13,014 nucleotides of DNA from Thioglobus_C sp964448305 (GTDB lineage Bacteria > Pseudomonadota > Gammaproteobacteria > PS1 > Pseudothioglobaceae), in the NCBI GenBank assembly GCA_964448305.1, contig CAYUWB010000031.1, positions 1 through 13,014 on the forward strand. Reading direction: 5' to 3'. Below are positions 1 to 6,053 of the stretch, one piece after another (position 1 is the first letter of the stretch; each line of letters starts with the position of its first letter). A program made the position numbers and the translations under genes. The notes under the pieces were generated by a model. That model saw only the letters and a program-made list of their open reading frames with translations. It did not search any database and had not been told where the DNA came from.

Positions 1-190
1 TTAAGCCTACGCCCGCAGCCAGTAATCCAACAATCATAAATTGCGCGGTACCAGCATAAACAAAAAATGCCATCAACGTTGCCAAGTACCAAGGATAGCC
101 CAAATCTTGAAACAGCATACCAAAAGCTATTCCAAGCGGAATATATCCAAACAAGACAGGGAAAGTGCTTTTAACAATGCCTTGTGTCAT
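1..190 (-). CDS. AzlC-family permease, N-terminal part (runs off the window)
   Basis: Reading the minus strand from the ATG at 190 gives 63 uninterrupted codons up to the window edge. The product begins MTQGIVKSTFPVLFGYIPLG and continues with a hydrophobic stretch containing FVYAGTAQFM. This is the look of the N-terminus of AzlC/YgaZ proteins, the large subunit of two-component branched-chain amino-acid exporters in the inner membrane; the family assignment rests on recognition of this pattern. The partner AzlD would be expected just downstream, outside the window. There is no clear Shine-Dalgarno sequence before the ATG. The gene is divergent from accA with about 75 bases between the start codons. 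The family call is fairly sure; the substrate cannot be told from the fragment. Confidence 0.72.
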   Translation of the reverse strand, partial: MTQGIVKSTFPVLFGYIPLGIAFGMLFQDLGYPWYLATLMAFFVYAGTAQFMIVGLLAAGVGL

Positions 191-223
191 AAGTTTAAAG
201 AAAGTAGTGTGAGTAAGTCCATC

Positions 224-232
224 TGCTATAAT
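224..232 (+). promoter_or_regulatory. extended -10 promoter of accA
   Basis: The bases TGCTATAAT form a perfect TGN plus TATAAT extended -10 element. It lies 33 bases before the accA ATG, placing the start of transcription near 239 and giving a leader of about 27 bases. No good -35 is visible, which is normal for extended -10 promoters. accA and the overlapping tilS are the probable transcription unit. Confidence 0.5.
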
Positions 233-253
233 TTCCAATATTATTACTATGAA
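225..253 (-). promoter_or_regulatory. possible promoter of the AzlC-type gene
   Basis: On the minus strand TTCATA (248-253) and TATAGC (225-230) are separated by 17 bases, each matching four of six consensus positions. The -10 overlaps the stronger, oppositely directed -10 proposed for accA. It is a weak match in AT-rich DNA, so the call is tentative. Confidence 0.22.
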
Positions 254-265
254 TTTTAACGCGAT

Positions 266-1216
266 ATGAATTTAGATTATCTTGATTTTGAACAACCGAT
301 TGCCGACCTAGAAGGCAAGATTCAAGCGCTTTGCAATATTAAAGATAAAGCTGATATTGTCAAAGAGATGGAGGCGTTAAAAGACAAAAGTAGCGCACTA
401 ACCAAAAAAATATTTTCATCACTGAGCGATTGGCAAATATCTCAACTCGCCAGACACCCACAACGCCTTTATACCTTAGATTATATTGACGATGTATTTG
501 ACGAATTTACCGAGCTGCATGGTGATCGTGCTTATGGCGATGATCATGCAATTGTTGGCGGTATTGCCAAACTTGATGGCCAAAGTGTGATGTTTATTGG
601 CCAACAAAAAGGTCGATCAACGCAAGATAAAATTAAATACAACTTTGGTATGCCACGCCCTGAGGGTTACCGAAAAGCACTCCGATTAATGAAAATGGCT
701 GAGAAATTTTCTATGCCGGTCATTACTTTTATTGATACGCCAGGTGCTTACCCAGGTATTGGCGCTGAAGAGCGCGGTCAATCTGAAGCCATTGCAAAAA
801 ACTTATTTGAAATGTCAACACTTGCCACCCCGATTATCTCTGTGGTGATTGGCGAAGGAGGCTCGGGTGGTGCGCTTGCCATTGGTGTGGCTGACAAAAT
901 AATGATGTTTGAATACTCTATTTATTCGGTGATCTCGCCAGAAGGTTGTGCTTCTATTCTGTATAAAGACGCAGCCAAAGCTAACGTGGCAGCTGAATCA
1001 CTTAAGCTCACCAGCAAGCATCTTAAAAAAGAAGGTTTGATTGATGAAATTATTGCCGAACCATTAGGTGGTATTCATCGTGACCCTGACGAAGCCAGAA
1101 AACTACTAAAAAATGCACTCAAGCAACAACTAGAAGTCGTCGGAAAAATGACAACTGATCAGCTACTTCAAGCTCGAGCAGAAAAACTCTTAAGCTTTGG
1201 AAAATTTAAAGAATAA
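266..1216 (+). CDS. accA: acetyl-CoA carboxylase carboxyltransferase subunit alpha
   Basis: This is the alpha subunit of the carboxyltransferase half of acetyl-CoA carboxylase. With AccD it moves the carboxyl group from biotin on AccB to acetyl-CoA, making malonyl-CoA for fatty-acid synthesis in the cytoplasm. The 316 residues are close to the usual length of about 319. The N-terminus (MNLDYLDFEQPIADLEGKI) is typical. The crotonase-like core carries ELHGDRAYGDD near residue 83, FIDTPGAYPG at 155-164 and the oxyanion-hole glycines EGGSGGALA at 197-205. The start is the ATG at 266, because an in-frame TAA lies nine bases upstream (257-259). There is no Shine-Dalgarno sequence. The 3' end overlaps the start of tilS by 20 bases, so the two are probably co-transcribed. 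No damage is seen. Confidence 0.96.
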   Translation: MNLDYLDFEQPIADLEGKIQALCNIKDKADIVKEMEALKDKSSALTKKIFSSLSDWQISQLARHPQRLYTLDYIDDVFDEFTELHGDRAYGDDHAIVGGIAKLDGQSVMFIGQQKGRSTQDKIKYNFGMPRPEGYRKALRLMKMAEKFSMPVITFIDTPGAYPGIGAEERGQSEAIAKNLFEMSTLATPIISVVIGEGGSGGALAIGVADKIMMFEYSIYSVISPEGCASILYKDAAKANVAAESLKLTSKHLKKEGLIDEIIAEPLGGIHRDPDEARKLLKNALKQQLEVVGKMTTDQLLQARAEKLLSFGKFKE

Positions 1217-2375
1217 AGATTCTTTCCTTGAGAATAGACAACTCGTTATCGCCTTAAGTGGTGGCATTGACTCTGTCGTACTACTGCATTATCTACACAC
1301 GCACTATCCTAATAATCTACGTGCAATTCATTGCAATCATCATCTATCAAAACACTGCACTGAGTGGGATGAATTTTGCAAAAACCTGTGTAAAACACTA
1401 AATATTCCTTATTCAAATATCGATATATTTATCGAAAATGAGTCTAACTTAGAAGAAAATGCACGTAAAAAACGTTATTATTCATTATCTTGCTCATTAA
1501 AAGAAAACGAAGTACTGTGTACAGCACACCATCAGAATGATCAAGCTGAAACACTTTTATTGCAACTTTTCCGTGGTGCAGGTGTCGCAGGTTTGGCCGC
1601 CATGCCAAAATCAAAACCTTTGGGCAAAGGCACACATTACCGACCAATGCTCAATATTGAAAAATCTGAAATTATTAAATACGCCAAAGATCATCATTTG
1701 TCTTGGGTGGAAGACGACAGTAATACCGATACCAATTTTCGACGCAATTTCTTGCGCTTAGAGATTATTCCAAAATTAGAAACCGTTTATAAAAATTTGG
1801 CAAAAATCTTAACTCGAAGCGCCAAACACCAATCTGAAGCCTTAAAACTCACGCGCGAACTGGCCGATATTGATATTAACACTCATCATGTGATTAATGA
1901 CAGTGGCAGAATTAACATTAGCGCTTTAAAAAAGTTAGAAATCCACCGAATTAAAAATATTTTGCGTCATCATTTAAGCATCATGAAATTTTTAACGCCT
2001 AGCGACAAAATTACGGATCAAATTATTGATTTATTGCACGCCAAAGAAGATGCACAGCCTTTGGTGAGCTGGGATAGTTTCGAAATTCGACGCTATCAAG
2101 ATGAGTTGTATTTTATTGATAATCAAACAGAGAAAAAACCAAATAATTGCCCATTTCATGCGGAATTTGAAAATTTGCCAAATTTTTCTATTCGCTACCG
2201 CACTGAAGGACAGCACATCAAATTACCGGGCAAAAAACACTCGCAATCACTCAAAAAGGTCTTACAAGATGCCAATATCCCGCCTTGGGAGCGGAGTTCG
2301 CTAAAAATGTACTATATTGACGATGAATTACGCGCCATGGAACGACTCGGACGCATGGAACACGCTGATAAATAG
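1197..2375 (+). CDS. tilS: tRNA(Ile)-lysidine synthase
   Basis: TilS attaches lysine to C34 of the CAU-anticodon tRNA-Ile using ATP, changing both its amino-acid identity and its codon reading from AUG to AUA. It is essential in most bacteria. The 392-residue protein has the N-type ATP pyrophosphatase P-loop SGGIDS at residues 21-26, HHQNDQAET at 111-119, DDSN at 173-176 and RRNFLR at 182-187. A C-terminal TilS domain follows, with RTEGQHIKLPGKKHSQSLKK and PPWER. It is somewhat shorter than the E. coli protein (about 430). The start is TTG at 1197: an in-frame TAA lies at 1191-1193, and no ATG or GTG occurs before the P-loop, so this is the only usual start codon available. The start lies inside accA, which suggests translational coupling. 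Confidence 0.95.
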   Translation: MENLKNKDSFLENRQLVIALSGGIDSVVLLHYLHTHYPNNLRAIHCNHHLSKHCTEWDEFCKNLCKTLNIPYSNIDIFIENESNLEENARKKRYYSLSCSLKENEVLCTAHHQNDQAETLLLQLFRGAGVAGLAAMPKSKPLGKGTHYRPMLNIEKSEIIKYAKDHHLSWVEDDSNTDTNFRRNFLRLEIIPKLETVYKNLAKILTRSAKHQSEALKLTRELADIDINTHHVINDSGRINISALKKLEIHRIKNILRHHLSIMKFLTPSDKITDQIIDLLHAKEDAQPLVSWDSFEIRRYQDELYFIDNQTEKKPNNCPFHAEFENLPNFSIRYRTEGQHIKLPGKKHSQSLKKVLQDANIPPWERSSLKMYYIDDELRAMERLGRMEHADK

Positions 2376-2412
2376 TGATTTTAATTATTTCTGATTTTTT
2401 TGAAAAATACGC

Positions 2413-3462
2413 TTATTTATAATTGGTATTTGTACTACTTTCTACAGCTGGCTTAGCAATGGATGATGCGATTTTTTTCAAATCAATACTACCAATAATA
2501 TCGCCATTACCATCAATTACATTGGCTTTATGCTCTGGACTATTAACCACGTCAGGTAGAATTTCTTCCAATACACTATTGTAATCAAAACTTGGCCCAT
2601 TGACTGATTCACCCTTATTCATGATTGATTTGATTCGAATCACACGACCACGATTAATGTCTTGAATAAAATCAACAATATAATCATCATTAGGCTTAAG
2701 AATAATCTCTTGTGGATCACCTTGCTGAATTACTTCACCATCACGCAAAATAGTAATAGAGTCACCAATATTTAGTGCTTCATCCAAGTCATGGGTAATA
2801 AAGACAATGGTTTTGTGTAGCTCTTGCTGGAGATTAAGCAAGATGTCTTGCATGTCTGTTCTGATTAAAGGATCTAGTGCTGAAAAAGCCTCATCCATTA
2901 ATAAAATATCTGCATCAGTGGCCAGTGCGCGTGCCAAACCCACACGTTGTTGCATACCACCGGAAAGCTGCGCCGGATAATAATCTTCAAAACCATCTAG
3001 GCCAACACGCTCAAGCCATTTGTGTGAATCTTTTTTTGCTTGATTTAGAGGAATGCCTTGTATCACTAAACCGTAAGCCACATTTTCGGCCACTGTTTTG
3101 TGTATATGAAGGCCGAATTTTTGAAAAACCATAGAGGTTTTATGACGCCTAAATTCTCGTAATTCTTTTTTTGGCATGGATAACACATCTTCACCGTAAA
3201 CGCTAATTTCACCATCAGTAGGCTCGATAAGTCGATTAATATGACGAATCAAGGTCGATTTGCCCGAGCCTGACAAACCCATAATGACTGATATTTGATG
3301 CGCAGGAATATCGATATTAATGTCTTTTAAGCCCAACACATGGTTATGTTTATCAAGTAAATCAGCTTTTGAGATGCCGTCTTTTACATACTGCATGGCT
3401 TTGGCTGGACGCTTACCAAAAATCTTATACAAACCTTTGATACTAATAGCAATATCACTCAT
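2413..3462 (-). CDS. proV: glycine betaine/proline-type ABC transporter, ATP-binding subunit
   Basis: This is the ATPase of an osmoprotectant importer on the cytoplasmic face of the inner membrane. The 349 residues contain Walker A GLSGSGKST at 62-70, the Q-loop glutamine at 114, the ABC signature LSGGMQQR at 166-173, Walker B ILLMDE at 186-191 and the H-loop histidine at 224. The long N-terminal lead-in (KIFGKRPAKAM) and FQKFGLHIHKTVAENV are typical of ProV/OpuAA. The C-terminal extension after residue 270 is only about 80 residues. It looks like a single shortened CBS-like segment, where E. coli ProV (400 residues) has a CBS pair. The ATG overlaps the proW stop as ATGA, so the two are translationally coupled. 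It is the last gene of proX-proW-proV; tilS ends 37 bases away, converging on it. The substrate (betaine, proline or another compatible solute) is not proven. Confidence 0.93.
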   Translation of the reverse strand: MSDIAISIKGLYKIFGKRPAKAMQYVKDGISKADLLDKHNHVLGLKDINIDIPAHQISVIMGLSGSGKSTLIRHINRLIEPTDGEISVYGEDVLSMPKKELREFRRHKTSMVFQKFGLHIHKTVAENVAYGLVIQGIPLNQAKKDSHKWLERVGLDGFEDYYPAQLSGGMQQRVGLARALATDADILLMDEAFSALDPLIRTDMQDILLNLQQELHKTIVFITHDLDEALNIGDSITILRDGEVIQQGDPQEIILKPNDDYIVDFIQDINRGRVIRIKSIMNKGESVNGPSFDYNSVLEEILPDVVNSPEHKANVIDGNGDIIGSIDLKKIASSIAKPAVESSTNTNYK

Positions 3463-4346
3463 AGGCGATCTCCATGCCGGTGTTTTTGTAATCGCTTGCC
3501 ATACTCTTGAGTGACTCGATCAAAAATGATCGCCAGTGCAACAATAGCTAGACCGTTTAATAAGCCTAATGCCAAGTACTGATTAGAAATTGAGCGTAGT
3601 ACCGGCACACCTAATCCTGCCACACCGATCATCGAGGCAATCACCACCATTGACAATGCCATCATAATTGTTTGATTAATACCGGCAAAAATATTGGGCA
3701 ATGCTAGCGGAATTTGTACGCCGAATAAACGCTGTCGATAGCTAGCACCAAATGCATCTGCTGCTTCTAACGCTTCTTTACTCACTAGACGAATACCTAA
3801 GTTTGTTAAACGAACAATTGGTGGTAGTGCATAAATACACACAGCGATTAAACCAGGCACTTTGCCAATGCCTAGTAGCATCACTACGGGAATTAAATAG
3901 ACAAAAGCAGGAATGGTTTGCATGATGTCTAATAACGGTGTCACTAATGCTTGCGCGTACTTGGATCTGGCCATTAAGACGCCTAACGGAATGCCAATAG
4001 AAATACAAATTAACGTCGCCACCGAAACAATGGCCAATGTCGACATAGTGTCTTTCCACATACCAAAATAACCAATGGCAATAAATGCCAATACCGCACC
4101 TGTGGCGATTTTCATACTACGACTTCCAGCCCAAGCAAGCACGCCAACTATTAATAGAATGATTGGCCATGGTGTGGACAATAATAGCTTTTCAAACCAA
4201 ACCAAGAAATACAACAACGGATCAAAAAAAACCTCTATCGCTTCACCGTACTCTCCTGTGAATTCTGAAAAGCTGCCATCAACACCTTTTTTAAAGTCTC
4301 GCAATTCACCGCGACTCATCGCTGGGAATTTACCTAAAAAATCCAT
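3459..4346 (-). CDS. proW: glycine betaine/proline-type ABC transporter, permease subunit
   Basis: This is the inner-membrane channel of the osmoprotectant importer. The roughly 295-residue protein has a soluble, acidic N-terminal region (1-40) followed by several hydrophobic segments, for example residues 61-73, 79-94, 102-124, 144-160 and 228-248. The EAA loop that docks on ProV begins at 194 (EAADAFGASYRQRLFGV). A slightly longer frame opens with TTG at 4352, but the ATG at 4346 is preferred. The AGG at 4353-4355 lies six bases before this ATG, a good Shine-Dalgarno distance, whereas it directly abuts the TTG. The stop overlaps the proV start as ATGA. Upstream, a hairpin terminator separates it from proX, so proWV expression probably depends on read-through. 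Confidence 0.93.
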   Translation of the reverse strand: MDFLGKFPAMSRGELRDFKKGVDGSFSEFTGEYGEAIEVFFDPLLYFLVWFEKLLLSTPWPIILLIVGVLAWAGSRSMKIATGAVLAFIAIGYFGMWKDTMSTLAIVSVATLICISIGIPLGVLMARSKYAQALVTPLLDIMQTIPAFVYLIPVVMLLGIGKVPGLIAVCIYALPPIVRLTNLGIRLVSKEALEAADAFGASYRQRLFGVQIPLALPNIFAGINQTIMMALSMVVIASMIGVAGLGVPVLRSISNQYLALGLLNGLAIVALAIIFDRVTQEYGKRLQKHRHGDRL

Positions 4347-4368
4347 AATCAACCTGTATTGTTGTTAA

Positions 4369-4400
4369 AAAAAAATGCCTGAATAATCAGGCATTTTTTT
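4369..4400 (-). terminator. hairpin terminator between proX and proW
   Basis: The arms TGCCTGA (4376-4382) and TCAGGCA (4387-4393) are perfectly complementary with a four-base loop. They are flanked by a run of nine A (4367-4375) on one side and seven T (4394-4400) on the other, so the stem can extend further. Read on the minus strand, it is a stem followed by a U-run, 18 bases after the proX stop. It is symmetric enough to act on both strands. Sitting inside the operon, it is likely a partial terminator that lowers proWV relative to proX. Confidence 0.8.
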
Positions 4401-4418
4401 ATTGTTTAAATGTGTGTA

Positions 4419-5429
4419 TTACTTAATAGCCGATTTAACTTTATCAGCGACATCACTACTCACCCATGACTTCCAAACGCCTGGCTTAGTTAGCAAGAAC
4501 TCAATTGCAGCATCAGCACCACTAGCTTGATTGTCGCCCATATAAACTAGCATTTCGTTCATGTCAGCACCTGGATAAACACGATTCTTTAAGTAATTTG
4601 AGACTTCAGAGCCGCCATTTTTCTTAAGCTTATCAGTAATAACCGTATGTACTTCTGACTCAGTCCAAGAACTTGGTTGTGGATTGGCGCACTCTTCTTT
4701 GACCAAACAACCGTCCCAATGTTCGCTACCCACAAATGGAACGCCAAAATCAAGCTTAGTCATGTTGTACTTGCCAATTAACGCAGTTGGCGACCAGTAG
4801 TAACCAAACCAGTTTTGACCACGCTCAACCGCTTTTGACATAGAGCCATCTAAACCAGCGCCAGAACCTGGGTTGATTAACTTCCAACCTTTGTTTTCCA
4901 TATCAAATGCTTTGAACAAATTAGCATTGGTTAACTGACAACCCCAACCTGCTGGACAAGTAACAAACGCACCTTTTGACGGATCTTCTTTATCTGGGAA
5001 TAAATCTGGACGTTTAATTACGTCAAGTACTGTCTTTAATTCAGGATGTGCTTTAGCCGTGTGTGGTGGAATCCACCAGCCTTCACCTAAATCTGTAATT
5101 GGACCGCCATTCGCTGAATGAAGCGTACCCGCATCCATTGCCTTAGCAAGTGGCTCACGAACAGCGTTAATCCACAATTCTGGTGCAACATCAGGCTGCC
5201 CTTTAGTGTTCATTGAAGCAAAGGTTGTTGTTGTAGCGCCTGGCACTAAACTAACGTTACAACCATAGCCTTCTTCAAGAATAATCTTATCGACATTAGC
5301 CATTAATTCGGCTGATGCCCAGTTCATTTCAGCAACTTGTACATTACCACATTGTGCGATCGCAGCGTTTGACGATGCTAGAAAAATAGCAGCAAGACCT
5401 GCTTGTTTGATGTGTTTATTGATTATCAT
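4419..5429 (-). CDS. proX: glycine betaine/proline-type ABC transporter, periplasmic binding protein
   Basis: This is the periplasmic solute-binding protein of the importer (OpuAC/ProX fold), which passes ligand to ProW. The 336 residues start with a signal peptide: a basic N-terminus (INKHIKQ), a hydrophobic core and probable cleavage after AIA at residue 25. The mature chain has VAEMNWASAE at 32-41, GEGWWIPPHTA at 115-125, whose paired tryptophans could form part of an aromatic cage for a quaternary amine, and WFGYYWSPTAL at 207-217. Six cysteines (27, 57, 158, 164, 241, 247) could make three disulfides in the periplasm. AAAGGG a few bases before the ATG is a good ribosome site. It is the first gene of the operon, the reverse of E. 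coli proVWX, and a terminator follows directly. The exact ligand is not shown by the sequence. Confidence 0.93.
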   Translation of the reverse strand: MIINKHIKQAGLAAIFLASSNAAIAQCGNVQVAEMNWASAELMANVDKIILEEGYGCNVSLVPGATTTTFASMNTKGQPDVAPELWINAVREPLAKAMDAGTLHSANGGPITDLGEGWWIPPHTAKAHPELKTVLDVIKRPDLFPDKEDPSKGAFVTCPAGWGCQLTNANLFKAFDMENKGWKLINPGSGAGLDGSMSKAVERGQNWFGYYWSPTALIGKYNMTKLDFGVPFVGSEHWDGCLVKEECANPQPSSWTESEVHTVITDKLKKNGGSEVSNYLKNRVYPGADMNEMLVYMGDNQASGADAAIEFLLTKPGVWKSWVSSDVADKVKSAIK

Positions 5430-5492
5430 AAAGCCCTTTATTAATTAAAAAGTTATATTAAAAACAAGGCACTAGATAGAAATACTGGCTTG

Positions 5493-5515
5493 CCAACTGT
5501 TCAGAATACAATTGG
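5493..5515. repeat. imperfect inverted repeat upstream of proX, possible operator
   Basis: CCAACTGT (5493-5500) and ACAATTGG (5508-5515) are inverted copies matching at seven of eight positions, around a seven-base centre. Two further outer base pairs (5490 with 5518 and 5491 with 5517) match. It lies about 65-85 bases before the proX ATG. No U-run follows on either strand, so an operator fits better than a terminator. No known regulator can be named. Confidence 0.35.
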
Positions 5516-5521
5516 TAATCA

Positions 5522-5530
5522 ATGATAACA
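5522..5530 (-). promoter_or_regulatory. possible extended -10 for proX
   Basis: The minus strand reads TGTTATCAT, a TGN extension plus a five-of-six -10 hexamer, but has no recognisable -35. The inverted repeat at 5493-5515 would then lie just after the transcription start, a position suited to repression. The leader would be close to 90 bases. Tentative. Confidence 0.22.
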
Positions 5531-5554
5531 TGCTGAAATTATTTATGGAGAATC

Positions 5555-5998
5555 TTATGAAAAATAAGGGTTTTTAATCCCTAATGTTTCCAAAATTTTT
5601 ACCTCTAAGGCTTCCATCTCATTAGCATCAGATTCTTCTATGTGATCAAAACCCAATAGATGTAATGTGCCATGGATGGCCATATGCGTTAGATGGCGCT
5701 CAAACGTTTTATTTTGCGCTATGGCTTCGCTGGCCACCACACTGGTGCAAATTACTACATCCCCTAAAATCGCTTCATCAATTTCAATCGGCAAGTCGGA
5801 TGGAAAAGACAAAACATTGGTTGGCTGATCTTTACCGCGATAGGCTTTATTGAGAGTTTGAATCTCAGCCTCATTAACAATTCGAATGAGTAATTCACTC
5901 TCACCCTTGTCCAAATCAGTGATGACTTGCTGCAAAGTATCTTTGAGATTTTGCTCATTGACCGAAACATCATTAATAGCGTTTTGAATAACAACCAT
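5555..5998 (-). CDS. ybeY: endoribonuclease YbeY (16S rRNA 3' maturation, rRNA quality control)
   Basis: YbeY is a single-strand-specific, zinc-dependent endoribonuclease involved in 16S rRNA 3'-end maturation and ribosome quality control. The hallmark HGTLHLLGFDH (109-119) supplies the three metal-binding histidines 109, 113 and 119. YRGKDQPTNVLSFPSD, starting at residue 53, is also strongly typical. I chose the ATG at 5998 (147 residues). The frame stays open to another ATG at 6037 (160 residues), but MVVIQNAIND lines up with the usual YbeY N-terminus, and a plausible promoter (6022-6050) would lie inside the longer version. Neither start has a strong ribosome site. It stands alone, without the common ybeZ or corC neighbours, and diverges from priA. 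Confidence 0.9.
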   Translation of the reverse strand: MVVIQNAINDVSVNEQNLKDTLQQVITDLDKGESELLIRIVNEAEIQTLNKAYRGKDQPTNVLSFPSDLPIEIDEAILGDVVICTSVVASEAIAQNKTFERHLTHMAIHGTLHLLGFDHIEESDANEMEALEVKILETLGIKNPYFS

Positions 5999-6021
5999 GC
6001 TCAAAGTTTTAGAATAAAATG

Positions 6022-6050
6022 ATTTTATTTTACCCATATAAATTTATCCA
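6022..6050 (-). promoter_or_regulatory. candidate promoter of ybeY
   Basis: On the minus strand TGGATA (6045-6050) and TAAAAT (6022-6027) are 17 bases apart, matching four and five of six consensus positions. Transcription would start near 6015, upstream of the ATG at 5998 but downstream of the alternative ATG at 6037, which supports the shorter YbeY. The region is AT-rich, so the match may be chance. Confidence 0.33.
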
Positions 6051-6053
6051 CTA

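Noticed and set aside
41..259. Open frame of 72 codons on the plus strand before accA
   Set aside because: It is antisense to the recognisable AzlC-type N-terminus, and its composition (many basic residues, polyTyr end) does not look like a real protein.
2376..2412. ATTTTT/AAAAAT hairpin between tilS and proV as a bidirectional terminator
   Set aside because: The stem would be only A-T pairs with a tiny loop; such matches are expected by chance in this AT-rich gap.
4347..4352. ProW start at TTG 4352
   Set aside because: The AGG would directly abut the TTG, while it is well spaced for the ATG at 4346.
5556..5575. CTTAT-GAAAA-ATAAG hairpin as a terminator of ybeY
   Set aside because: It is a five-pair AT-rich stem overlapping the coding end, without a downstream U-run.
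5555..6037. Longer YbeY starting at the ATG at 6037
   Set aside because: The extra 13 residues do not fit the usual YbeY N-terminus, and they cover a plausible promoter; the ATG at 5998 is preferred, though not proven.
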